A stretch of 52,904 bases of DNA, taken from contig CAKTHE010000016.1 of NCBI GenBank assembly GCA_934563745.1, positions 1 to 52,904 of the forward strand. Direction: 5' to 3'. Shown here one piece after another: positions 16,726-24,532 of the stretch (positions are counted from its first letter, which is position 1; the number at the start of each line of letters is the position of its first letter). The DNA comes from an uncultured Dysosmobacter sp. (GTDB taxonomy: Bacteria; Bacillota; Clostridia; Oscillospirales; Oscillospiraceae). The notes under the pieces are model-generated. The model did no database searches. It saw nothing but the letters and a program-made list of their open reading frames with translations, and had not been told where the DNA came from. A program made the position numbers and the translations under genes.

Positions 16726-17112
16726 ATGGATATTATGACACCGGTAGTGGTGCTGGGGGTTTTCTTCGGCCTGCTGCGCATCGTTGCTCTGGTCGGTGCG
16801 GTTTACGGACTTTTTCAGGGGATCCGGGCCCTGCGGAAGTACAACCGCTCTGGGGAGGTCCGGAAGGAAAAGGCGGAGACCCGCCGCTCCCTGGGGGAAG
16901 TCCTGCGGGACCACCGGGTCCGGTGCAAGATGACCCAGGAGTTCGTGGCGGAATCCCTGGGCGTCAGCCGCCAGGCAGTGAGCAAGTGGGAGACCGGAGC
17001 GGCGGATCCCAGCACCTCCAACCTGCTGGCCCTGGCAAAGCTGTTCGGCGTGTCCGCGGAGGACTTGCTCCGGTCCGCGGAGGAGCACGCGCCGAAGGGG
17101 GAAAATCCCTGA
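16726..17112 (+). CDS. Membrane-anchored XRE-family HTH regulator
   Basis: A 128-residue protein with an N-terminal hydrophobic helix (about residues 5-33), a basic linker, then a Cro/C1-type helix-turn-helix (about 54-110) with the common MTQEFVAESLGVSRQAVSKWE motif. The start has AAGGAGG upstream. Most membrane-linked XRE proteins have the DNA-binding domain first and the helices after it; here the order is reversed, so the DNA-binding domain would hang from the membrane by an N-terminal anchor. It is a single gene between rsfS and leuS. Targets are unknown. Confidence 0.82.
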   Translation: MDIMTPVVVLGVFFGLLRIVALVGAVYGLFQGIRALRKYNRSGEVRKEKAETRRSLGEVLRDHRVRCKMTQEFVAESLGVSRQAVSKWETGAADPSTSNLLALAKLFGVSAEDLLRSAEEHAPKGENP

Positions 17113-17128
17113 GAAGCGGGGATCCCCC

Positions 17129-17157
17129 TTGACAAAGCCGAAGAATCCGCTTAAAAT
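17129..17157 (+). promoter_or_regulatory. Promoter of the leuS T-box leader
   Basis: Consensus TTGACA (17129-17134), a 17-base spacer and TAAAAT (17152-17157), directly before the T-box leader. Confidence 0.85.
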
Positions 17158-17162
17158 AACGC

Positions 17163-17407
17163 TGTTAAACGCTTGGAAGGGGAGAAAACCCGTGATGCCC
17201 GCCTCAAGAGAGCCGGCGGCTGGTGCGAGCCGGCGGGGGAGCATGGGAGGACTGGCCCCGGAGCGTCCCGCCTGAAGCCAAACGAGTAGGGCGGGCCGGC
17301 TGGCACCGTTATCCGCCGCACCGAGCGCCGGGAAACCGGCGGAAACAGGGTGGTACCGCGTTTTAAACGCCCCTGACCGTTTTGAAAACGGTCAGGGGTT
17401 TTCTTTT
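17163..17407 (+). promoter_or_regulatory. T-box riboswitch controlling leuS
   Basis: A tRNA-sensing leader of about 245 bases. Seen: AAGAGAGCC of the stem I distal region, GAGTAGG and CCGTTATC of the stem III region, the T-box itself CAGGGTGGTACCGCG (17346-17360), and a terminator with a perfect 14-bp stem (17370-17383 with 17385-17398) and TTTTCTTTT. Uncharged tRNA is expected to stabilise the antiterminator and allow leuS transcription. A CTG at 17252-17254, before GCCCCGGAGC, is a candidate leucine specifier codon, but I did not resolve stem I fully. Confidence 0.93.
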
Positions 17408-17470
17408 GGACCGGCGGCTGCCCGGAATGTGGAAAAGACTGCAGAACATTCGAATATAAAGGAGTAAGCC

Positions 17471-19897
17471 ATGAAGTACGATTTTGAAGCCATAGAGAAA
17501 AAGTGGCAGGCCCGGTGGCAGGAGGAGAAGCCCTTCACCGCTGTGACCGGGGACCAGAGCCGGGAGAAGTTCTACGGCCTCATTGAGTTCCCCTATCCCT
17601 CCGGCCAGGGGCTCCATGTGGGCCACGCCCGTCCCTTTACGGCCATGGACATCATCTGCCGGAAAAAGCGGATGCAGGGCTATAACGTGCTGTTCCCCAT
17701 CGGATTTGACGCCTTCGGCCTGCCGACGGAGAATTATGCCATTAAAAACCACATTCACCCCGCCATCGTGACCAAGCAGAACATCGCAAACTTCACCAAG
17801 CAGCTGCATATGCTGGGTTATTCGTTCGACTGGGACCGCGTGGTGGATACGACGGATCCGAAGTATTATAAGTGGACCCAGTGGATCTTCCTGCAGATGT
17901 TTAAGAAGGGCCTTGCCTATAAGGCGTCCATGCCGGTCAACTGGTGCACCTCCTGCAAGTGCGTACTGGCCAACGAAGAAGTGGTCGAGGGCGTGTGCGA
18001 GCGCTGCGGCAGCCCGGTGATCCGGAAGGAAAAGTCCCAGTGGATGCTGGCGATCACCAAGTATGCGGACCGGCTGATCGACGATCTGGATGACCTGGAT
18101 TATATTGAGCGGGTCAAGATCCAGCAGCGCAACTGGATCGGCCGCAGCGAGGGTACCGAGGTCTCCTTCACTGCCACCAACGGCGACGATCTGACGGTTT
18201 ATACCACCCGCTGCGATACGCTGTTCGGTGTGACGTATATGGTGCTGTCTCCGGAGCATCCGTACCTGAAAAAGTGGAAAGATCAGCTGGACAATTGGGA
18301 CGAGGTGGAAGCCTATATCGACGCGTCCGCCCGGAAGTCCGATATGGAGCGGACGGAGCTGAGCAAGGAAAAGACCGGCGTCCGCCTGCAGGGGATCGAG
18401 GCGATTCACCCGGTCACCAAGAAGCATATCCCCATTTTCATTTCGGATTATGTCCTGATGGGCTATGGCACCGGCATCGTCATGGGCGTGCCCGGCCACG
18501 ATCAGCGCGACTGGGACTTTGCCGACAAATTCGGCCTGCCCATCGTGGAGGTGGTCAAGGGCGGCGACGTGACCAAGGAAGCCTTTGTCCTGAAGGACGA
18601 CACCGGCATCATGGTCAATTCGGAGTTCCTGAACGGGCTGACCGTGAAGGAAGCCATTCCCACCATGAAAAAGTGGGTCACCGAGCACGGCATCGGCCAT
18701 CCCAAGACCAACTTTAAGCTGCGCGACTGGGTCTTCTCCCGTCAGCGCTATTGGGGCGAGCCCATCCCCCTGGTGAAGTGCGAGAAGTGCGGCTGGGTGC
18801 CTCTGCCGGAAAGCGAGCTGCCCCTGCTGCTGCCGGAGGTGGAAAGCTATGAGCTGACCGACGACGGCGAAAGCCCCCTCTCCAAGATGACCGACTGGGT
18901 CAATACGACCTGCCCGCACTGCGGCGGCCCTGCCCAGCGGGAAACCGACACCATGCCCCAGTGGGCCGGCTCCTGCTGGTACTTCCTGCGGTATATGGAT
19001 CCCCACAACGACAAGGCTCTGGCCAGCAAGGAGGCCCTGGAATACTGGTCTCCCGTGGATTGGTATAACGGCGGCATGGAGCACACCACGCTGCACCTGC
19101 TGTATTCCCGCTTCTGGCATAAGTTCCTGTATGACATCGGCGCTGTACCCACCAAGGAGCCTTACGCCAAGCGCACCAGCCACGGCATGATCCTGGGCGA
19201 GGGCGGCGAGAAGATGTCCAAGTCCCGGGGCAATGTGGTCAATCCCAACGACATCGTGGCCCAGTACGGCGCAGATACCATGCGTTTGTATATCATGTTT
19301 GTGGGCGATTTCGAGCAGGCGGCCACCTGGTCCACCGATGCGGTGAAGGGCTCCAAGCGCTTCCTGGATAAGGTGTGGAACCTGGCGGAGAGCGCCGGCG
19401 AGAGCTATGATCCCACGCCTGCCAACGAGGCGATCCTGCACAGGACCATTAAAAAGGTCACGGACGATATTGACAATCTGAAGATGAACACGGCCATCGC
19501 AGCGATGATGACGGCGGTGAACGAGCTCAGCGCCAACGGCGTCAGCCGGGGCGATCTGAAGACGCTGATCCTTCTGCTCAATCCCTTTGCCCCCCATATC
19601 ACGGAGGAGCTGTGGGAAAGCCTGGGCTTTGCCGCCCAGACCGGCAAGATGTGCTGCCAGGCGGAGTGGCCGGCCTATGACGCCAGCAAAACGGTGTCGG
19701 CCACGGTGGAAATGGCGGTCCAGGTCAACGGCAAGCTCAAGGGCACGATCACGATGCCGGCCGACAGTGAAGAGGCGGATGTGGTGAGTGCGGCCATGGC
19801 CGTTGAAAAGGTGGCCAAGGCAACGGAAGGGATGAAGTTGATCAAGACCATCTTGGTCAAGAACCGCCTGGTGAACCTGATCGTAAAGCCCCAGTAA
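17471..19897 (+). CDS. leuS: Leucyl-tRNA synthetase
   Basis: A class I aminoacyl-tRNA synthetase charging tRNA-Leu. The HIGH-type motif is [15 protein letters not shown] near residue 40; KMSKS appears as [13 protein letters not shown] near residue 580. Between them lie zinc-binding cysteine pairs (CTSCKC...CERC), the CP1 editing domain with [14 protein letters not shown] and [19 protein letters not shown], and another cysteine pair set (CEKCGW, CPHCGG). Length 808 residues is typical of bacterial LeuRS. Start ATG 17471 has AAAGGAG upstream and is about 70 bases after the T-box terminator, which controls it. Confidence 0.98.
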   Translation: MKYDFEAIEKKWQARWQEEKPFTAVTGDQSREKFYGLIEFPYPSGQGLHVGHARPFTAMDIICRKKRMQGYNVLFPIGFDAFGLPTENYAIKNHIHPAIVTKQNIANFTKQLHMLGYSFDWDRVVDTTDPKYYKWTQWIFLQMFKKGLAYKASMPVNWCTSCKCVLANEEVVEGVCERCGSPVIRKEKSQWMLAITKYADRLIDDLDDLDYIERVKIQQRNWIGRSEGTEVSFTATNGDDLTVYTTRCDTLFGVTYMVLSPEHPYLKKWKDQLDNWDEVEAYIDASARKSDMERTELSKEKTGVRLQGIEAIHPVTKKHIPIFISDYVLMGYGTGIVMGVPGHDQRDWDFADKFGLPIVEVVKGGDVTKEAFVLKDDTGIMVNSEFLNGLTVKEAIPTMKKWVTEHGIGHPKTNFKLRDWVFSRQRYWGEPIPLVKCEKCGWVPLPESELPLLLPEVESYELTDDGESPLSKMTDWVNTTCPHCGGPAQRETDTMPQWAGSCWYFLRYMDPHNDKALASKEALEYWSPVDWYNGGMEHTTLHLLYSRFWHKFLYDIGAVPTKEPYAKRTSHGMILGEGGEKMSKSRGNVVNPNDIVAQYGADTMRLYIMFVGDFEQAATWSTDAVKGSKRFLDKVWNLAESAGESYDPTPANEAILHRTIKKVTDDIDNLKMNTAIAAMMTAVNELSANGVSRGDLKTLILLLNPFAPHITEELWESLGFAAQTGKMCCQAEWPAYDASKTVSATVEMAVQVNGKLKGTITMPADSEEADVVSAAMAVEKVAKATEGMKLIKTILVKNRLVNLIVKPQ

Positions 19898-19920
19898 ACA
19901 GCGGCTGTCGGCACCGCGGG

Positions 19921-19940
19921 GAAAAGCAATTGCTTTTTCA
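19921..19940 (+). terminator. Weak hairpin after leuS
   Basis: AAAAGC-AATT-GCTTTT followed by TTCAAGTTTTCC, 24 bases past leuS. The stem is short and AT-rich, so termination is uncertain. Confidence 0.35.
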
Positions 19941-19949
19941 AGTTTTCCC

Positions 19950-19978
19950 TTGACAAGAAATCAGGGAATCTATATAAT
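19950..19978 (+). promoter_or_regulatory. Perfect-consensus promoter of rpsU
   Basis: TTGACA (19950-19955), 17-base spacer, TATAAT (19973-19978). Both boxes match the housekeeping consensus exactly, fitting a highly expressed ribosomal protein gene 80 bases downstream. Confidence 0.92.
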
Positions 19979-20056
19979 GAATTTGTTAAGCCATGTTTTA
20001 TGGCCCTTAAAGTATCCTGGGAAGAAGCCGGATACCTCGGAGGGAGGGAAATATAG

Positions 20057-20242
20057 ATGTCTGAGATTCATGTGAAGGATGGCGAGTCCATTGACAGCGC
20101 GCTCAAGCGTTTTAAGCGCAGCTGCGCCAAGGCGGGCGTCATCGCAGAGGTTCGCAAAAGAGAACACTACGAGAGCCCCAGCGTGAAGCGCCGCAAGAAG
20201 TCCGAGGCTGCTCGCAAGAACAAGAACAAGAGATTCTATTGA
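20057..20242 (+). CDS. rpsU: 30S ribosomal protein S21
   Basis: A small basic ribosomal protein (61 residues). The N-terminus [20 protein letters not shown] and the very basic C-terminal tail ([16 protein letters not shown]) are diagnostic of bS21. GGAGGGA lies upstream of the ATG. It has its own perfect promoter and a strong terminator, so it is a monocistronic unit. Confidence 0.97.
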   Translation: MSEIHVKDGESIDSALKRFKRSCAKAGVIAEVRKREHYESPSVKRRKKSEAARKNKNKRFY

Positions 20243-20251
20243 TTCGGGAAA

Positions 20252-20283
20252 GCACCGCAGCAAGCCGCTGCGGTGCTTTTTTT
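20252..20283 (+). terminator. Intrinsic terminator of rpsU
   Basis: A perfect 10-bp stem GCACCGCAGC/GCTGCGGTGC followed by seven T residues. Confidence 0.95.
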
Positions 20284-20295
20284 CTGCCCAAAGGC

Positions 20296-21054
20296 TCAGC
20301 GGGAAGGCAGCAGCTGGGCCAGCAGATCCTGAACCTCCGGATACATGAAAAAGGCGGCCTGATACCCAAGGGCAGTGGCGATCCGCAGCTTCTGCAGCAG
20401 CGTCCCGGCGTCATCGAAAAGGACAAAATGGGTGTGGTCCTTGTCGGAATAGGTGAAATAGCGGGCGCACAGCTCCGGAGAGAAGAAGACGCAGGGCTGC
20501 CGTTCCAGCCGCTGTGCCAGATCCGCAGACGAGAGCGGGGTCCCTTCCCCGCGGGGCTCCGGAAGCGTGAAGTCCATCGCCAGACGCTGTACATCCAGCG
20601 CCGGCATGCGGCCGGGGACTGCCTTTTCCCGCAGATAGGCTTCATAGCTGCCGCCGGAGAGAGCTGTGTTGAGAAGCGGGACAGCGCCCTCCGCTCCGGC
20701 TGCATATGCTTCCGGAACAAAGAGCTGCCGTTTGATCCGCAGCAGACTTCGGGCCAGGACGGAGACAAACTGCTGCCGGTCCGGCCGGGGCAGCGCCTCA
20801 AAATCCAGAACTGCGCCGGAGAAGCTGCGCCGCAGGCACTCCTGAACGACGGCACCGGCCAGATGATCCGGCTTTTGGATCGGAGGAGCCTCCCAATCGC
20901 TCAGGGACAAAAGCCCGCCCCGGATCTGGATCGGCAGTGTGCCCCGCAGCAGTGTGGACTCCGGTCCGATCCGATAGGCCACATGAGCCGGTGTGCAGCG
21001 ATAGCGCAGGGCGTTGCGCAGCTCCTGCGGCGCGGCGGAGAGATAGATCTGCAA
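20296..21054 (-). CDS. Hypothetical protein with GH18-like motif
   Basis: A 252-residue soluble protein of no firm family. The segment FSGAVLDFEALPRPDRQQF resembles the GVNIDFE...DR region of spore-germination glycosyl hydrolases (YaaH/GH18), where the terminal Glu is catalytic, and the alpha/beta pattern could be a TIM barrel. Against this, it has no signal peptide and no LysM domain. The start is taken as TTG 21054, with AAGGGGGG 7 bases upstream; an in-frame ATG at 21165 would run over the divergent yqeG start. It is divergent from yqeG across about 75 bases. Confidence 0.55.
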   Translation of the reverse strand: MQIYLSAAPQELRNALRYRCTPAHVAYRIGPESTLLRGTLPIQIRGGLLSLSDWEAPPIQKPDHLAGAVVQECLRRSFSGAVLDFEALPRPDRQQFVSVLARSLLRIKRQLFVPEAYAAGAEGAVPLLNTALSGGSYEAYLREKAVPGRMPALDVQRLAMDFTLPEPRGEGTPLSSADLAQRLERQPCVFFSPELCARYFTYSDKDHTHFVLFDDAGTLLQKLRIATALGYQAAFFMYPEVQDLLAQLLPSR

Positions 21055-21067
21055 GTGGTCGCCCCCC

Positions 21068-21096
21068 TTGTGTAAGGATCCGGAACCTGCTATACT
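21068..21096 (+). promoter_or_regulatory. Candidate promoter of yqeG
   Basis: TTGTGT (21068-21073), a 17-base spacer and TATACT (21091-21096), 33 bases before the yqeG ATG. Confidence 0.55.
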
Positions 21097-21128
21097 TACC
21101 CCAAGCCTATGACGAAGGAGCGGTATTG

Positions 21129-21638
21129 ATGCATTCTCTTTTGGTGCCGGATGGCATCTTTGCACGCTATGACTGCCTGACGGCAGAGGCCCTGCGGGAA
21201 CGCGGGGTCACACTGCTGCTCAGCGATTTGGATTTTACGCTGGCGCCCAAGTCCGTTCTGCTGCCGGATCAGGCCCTGAAGGATTGGGCCGCGTCGCTGC
21301 AGCGATCCGGCATTACGCTTATGGTCGTATCCAATAACCGCTCCGGAGAGCGGGTGACCCGGTTTTGCAAGGCTCTGGGCATTCCCTTTCAGGGCCATGC
21401 GGGGAAGCCCAGTCCCCGGGGACTGGAGGCGGCGATGGCCCGCTGCGGCGTGGATCGGGAGCAGACGGCTATGCTGGGCGATAAGCTTTTGACGGATGTG
21501 CTGGCGGCCCGCCGTGCCGGCGTGCGTGCCTGGATGGTGGAGCCACTGGGCGGTGCACGGACGCTGTGGCAGAAGGTGCTGCATGCGCTGCAGGCACCGT
21601 TTAAGGCCCTGTGCCGGGAACGGATCGGATTGGAATAA
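21129..21638 (+). CDS. yqeG: YqeG-family HAD phosphatase
   Basis: A 169-residue HAD-superfamily (subclass IIIA) phosphatase; YqeG/GEP4-type relatives act on phosphatidylglycerophosphate. Motif I is LLLSDLDFTLAPK with the DxDxT nucleophile, motif II is the SNN triplet in MVVSNNRSGERV, motif III the lysine in AGKPSPRGLEAA, and motif IV MLGDKLLTDVLAARRAG. ATG 21129 has AAGGAGCGG upstream. Usually yqeG heads the yqeH-aroE-nadD cluster; here it is about 7 kb away from that cluster. Confidence 0.88.
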   Translation: MHSLLVPDGIFARYDCLTAEALRERGVTLLLSDLDFTLAPKSVLLPDQALKDWAASLQRSGITLMVVSNNRSGERVTRFCKALGIPFQGHAGKPSPRGLEAAMARCGVDREQTAMLGDKLLTDVLAARRAGVRAWMVEPLGGARTLWQKVLHALQAPFKALCRERIGLE

Positions 21639-21653
21639 GAATCCCAGGAAAGG

Positions 21654-21690
21654 CAGGAAGGCCGCCGGATTTTATCCGGCGGCCTTCCTG
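21654..21690. terminator. Bidirectional hairpin between yqeG and the symporter gene
   Basis: A long perfect stem, about 17 bp with loop TTT, between the convergent ends of yqeG and the sodium symporter operon. Neither side has a strong T-run. Confidence 0.65.
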
Positions 21691-21753
21691 CTGCTTAGGC
21701 GGGTCATAAGGAGTGTGGAGGTATCGGAGAGGGGTGTGAGGAGGGGAGACCGG

Positions 21754-23265
21754 TTACTCCGCTGCGGACGCCGGGGCTTCCTCGGGATAATCATCGCTGA
21801 ACCAGACCTTGATGATCCCATAGGGAGTCTTGGGTGTCACCAGAGAAACGATCACCATGGCGGCCAGGCCATACACGCTGGCCATGATGCTGGCGTTGAG
21901 CCCAAAGGCCAGGGCCGAGCCGATGCCGTTGGCCATCAGCAGGTAGGAGCCAATGCCTACGACGATGCAGGCGATGGCGCCGTACTCATTGGCCCGGGGC
22001 CAATAGTAGCCCAGAAGCATGACGCCCAGGAACCCGGCCATCAAAGCACCGGTGGAATAGGTGATCAGCTGGGCCAGCAGGGCCGGGGGATTGACGGAGA
22101 AGGCGAATACGATGGCGGCCACGGCCAGGGTGGAGATCGTGGTGACCTTCTTCATGGAAGAGCCCTTCAGATTGGGATAAAGGATGTTCTGGATCAGATC
22201 CCGGATCACGCAGGTGGACAGGGACATGATCATGCCGCCGATGGAGGACTGCACGGCCGCGCACACGCCGGCCAGAACCAGACCGGCAATCCAGGCCGGC
22301 AGAACGGTGACCGCCAGGGTGGGAATGCCCAGATCCGCAGAGGCCAGGTCCGTGAACAGGGACTTGATGGGGAAGGCCAGCAGGTTCAGACCGATCAGCC
22401 AAATGGTGTAGACCACGATGCCGACCTTCATGGCCTGATGCATGGTGTTGGTGTCCTTATAGGTCAGAGTGCCGATGGAGACGTGCGGCAGCGTGAAGCT
22501 GGCAAAGCCCCACAGCAGTGCGTAAGTGATACAGGTCTTTACGGCGGTGGGGCCGGGCTCCCACCACTCCGGATAGGTGACCGTCAAGTTGCGGATCGTG
22601 TCGCCCAAAGGACCGGCCGAGCCAATGCCCATGCAGAAGAGGATGACCACGCACACCGTCATAACAATGCCCTGGATCATGATGGAGGTGCCGACGCCCT
22701 TGACGCCGCCGGTCAAAGCCGCGATCACGACCAGCGCCGCGAAGATGGCAAGACCGACCCAGAAAGGAAGGCCCGTCAGGACCTGGAAGATGCGTCCGCC
22801 GCCGACCATGGTGGAGACCGCGAAACCGCCCAGGAAGATCAGCATGACCAGAGAGGCCAGTACGCCGAAGACCTTGTTCCTGGCAAAGCGGTGGTACATC
22901 AGCTCCACAAAGGTCTGTGCGTTGCAGCGCCGGGCCACAATGCCGGTTTTCTTGCCCACGATGCCCAGGGTGGTCAGCGTACAGGACATGGACCAGAAGC
23001 AGCACACCAGCCACATGCTTCCAAAGGTATAGATGAAGCCGGGCACGCCCAGGAACACGCCGGCACCGGCAATGCCGGCACAGACCATCATGGCCACGAC
23101 GAATACGTTGGAGTCACGGCCGCCGGTGGAGAACTTTTCCACGTAATCTCCGCCCTTGGCGGATTTCATATTATTGCCCTTGATCGCCCAGATCAGAACA
23201 GCCAGTGTATAGACCGCAAACACCGCGATCATGATCATACGAGAAGAACTGCTGATTTCGATCAT
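21754..23265 (-). CDS. Sodium:solute symporter (PanF-like SSS family)
   Basis: A 503-residue membrane protein with about 13 hydrophobic helices of the sodium:solute symporter family. Segments such as DYVEKFSTGGRDSN, AQTFVELMYHRF and VQSSIGGMIMSLSTCVIRDL are typical of the PanF branch. PanF imports pantothenate with sodium, and a YhdT-type small protein gene lies just upstream, as in the E. coli yhdT-panF pair. However, it is the last gene of an operon with a CoA-transferase and a hydratase-like protein, so the cargo may instead be a carboxylate that is activated to a CoA thioester. GAGGGAAA precedes the ATG. Confidence 0.88.
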   Translation of the reverse strand: MIEISSSSRMIMIAVFAVYTLAVLIWAIKGNNMKSAKGGDYVEKFSTGGRDSNVFVVAMMVCAGIAGAGVFLGVPGFIYTFGSMWLVCCFWSMSCTLTTLGIVGKKTGIVARRCNAQTFVELMYHRFARNKVFGVLASLVMLIFLGGFAVSTMVGGGRIFQVLTGLPFWVGLAIFAALVVIAALTGGVKGVGTSIMIQGIVMTVCVVILFCMGIGSAGPLGDTIRNLTVTYPEWWEPGPTAVKTCITYALLWGFASFTLPHVSIGTLTYKDTNTMHQAMKVGIVVYTIWLIGLNLLAFPIKSLFTDLASADLGIPTLAVTVLPAWIAGLVLAGVCAAVQSSIGGMIMSLSTCVIRDLIQNILYPNLKGSSMKKVTTISTLAVAAIVFAFSVNPPALLAQLITYSTGALMAGFLGVMLLGYYWPRANEYGAIACIVVGIGSYLLMANGIGSALAFGLNASIMASVYGLAAMVIVSLVTPKTPYGIIKVWFSDDYPEEAPASAAE

Positions 23266-23315
23266 ATCGTTTTCCCTCGATTCCTTTTTAGAATTCCGCT
23301 GTGAAGCAGCCGGAT

Positions 23316-23657
23316 TTACTTTTTCTTTTTGGGATAGATCTTACCGCGGGGTGAGATATCCATATCCCGATAGAAACAGGAGATCAGCACGAACACGAGG
23401 ATGATGTACACCACGAATTCGCCTAACTGGAAGGCCAGCCAGGACGGGAACGGTCCGATGTAGGTGTAATTGGCGGGATCAGGCGCACCCGTCATATAGT
23501 TGACGATCAGAACGACTGCGTGCAGGAAAAACAGAGCAACTGTAACCAGAACCTCTTTGTTGATCTGCTTGAAACGGGGATCAATGGGAATCGCTTTGAT
23601 ATCGTAGTCCCGGCTGTTGGGGTCGATGGAGTCCATAATTTTCTTTTCTTCTGCCAT
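23316..23657 (-). CDS. YhdT/DUF997-like small membrane protein
   Basis: A 113-residue protein with a polar N-terminus containing DPRFKQINKE, two membrane helices (about 38-55 and 78-96) and a lysine-rich tail. It matches the YhdT/DUF997 pattern of small proteins encoded directly before PanF-type symporters, probably as an accessory subunit. GGAGG is present upstream of ATG 23657. It lies 50 bases before the symporter in the same operon. Confidence 0.75.
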   Translation of the reverse strand: MAEEKKIMDSIDPNSRDYDIKAIPIDPRFKQINKEVLVTVALFFLHAVVLIVNYMTGAPDPANYTYIGPFPSWLAFQLGEFVVYIILVFVLISCFYRDMDISPRGKIYPKKKK

Positions 23658-23713
23658 AACGACGAAATCCTCCCTTCAAATTTGCGGGGCTGCTCAGAGC
23701 TCAGGCGGCCTGT

Positions 23714-24481
23714 TTATTTGCCGTTGAACACCGGCTTACGCTTTTCATTGTGTGCGTCAATGGCTTCCTTGAAGTCGTGTGAGCCCAGCATATTGTCCAT
23801 AAAGCTGTGCTGCTCCACCAGGAACTGATCCCGGATGTGAAGCTCCATGTTCTGGTTGAAGTTCTGATGGAAGCAGGCCAGGGCCCGATAGCAGGACGAG
23901 GCGATGCGCTGCGCGAATGCGTCGGCTTCTGCCCACACCTGATCCTTGGGGACCACCTTCATCACGCAGCCCCAGCGGTGCAGATCCTCCGCCAGGATCG
24001 GATCACCGGTGAAGCTGTAATATTTGGCCATGTGCATGGGCAGGCACATCTTGGTGAAAACGCCCGCGGCGGGGATGCCCAGGTTGATTTCCGGCATGCC
24101 GAACTTTACGCCTTCGCCGGCGATGATGAAGTCGCACACGGCGGCCATGGCCCAGCCGGCGCCCATGCAGGCACCCTGTACGGCGGCGATCACCGGCTTT
24201 TTGCCGCCCCAGATGGCACTGCACATATCGGCGCAGCGCAGGGCGGCCTCTTCGGCGGCCGTACGTGTGTCAAAGCAGGAGAAGGCTCCGGTGTCGTTGC
24301 CGCCGCAGAAGATCTTGCCCTCTGCGCGGAGAACGATGATGGCAACATCTTCCCGTTCGCCCAGCTCATAGAATGCGTGGGTCAGGTCGATATACATATC
24401 GTCCGTCAAGGCATTGGCGGGAGCGTGTGCCATGGTCACGGTTGCGATTTTGTTCTGCACATCAATTTTAACGTAGCTCAT
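23714..24481 (-). CDS. Enoyl-CoA hydratase/isomerase family protein
   Basis: A 255-residue crotonase-fold protein. The oxyanion hole region is seen in FCGGNDTGAFS and GACMGAGWAMAAVCDFIIAGE. In rat enoyl-CoA hydratase two glutamates act (Glu144 in GGGCELAMMCD, Glu164 in QPEILLG). Here the second is kept (FGMPEINLG) but the first position falls in GAGWAMAA and is not acidic, so simple hydration is doubtful; isomerase, decarboxylase or another crotonase reaction is possible. GGAGG precedes ATG 24481. It is second in the operon, after the CoA-transferase. Confidence 0.88.
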   Translation of the reverse strand: MSYVKIDVQNKIATVTMAHAPANALTDDMYIDLTHAFYELGEREDVAIIVLRAEGKIFCGGNDTGAFSCFDTRTAAEEAALRCADMCSAIWGGKKPVIAAVQGACMGAGWAMAAVCDFIIAGEGVKFGMPEINLGIPAAGVFTKMCLPMHMAKYYSFTGDPILAEDLHRWGCVMKVVPKDQVWAEADAFAQRIASSCYRALACFHQNFNQNMELHIRDQFLVEQHSFMDNMLGSHDFKEAIDAHNEKRKPVFNGK

Positions 24482-24532
24482 AATCCATCCTCCATATTTT
24501 TTTGATTTGCGGTCTTAAAAAAGATCCTGCGC

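Noticed and set aside
14545..17244. Long antisense frame (899 codons) over the LCP, rsfS and XRE genes
   Set aside because: It crosses several well-supported plus-strand genes and the rsfS terminator. Its repeats only mirror the PGTTD-coding DNA.
17363..19597. Long antisense frame (744 codons) over leuS
   Set aside because: It is antisense to an unambiguous leucyl-tRNA synthetase and starts within it.
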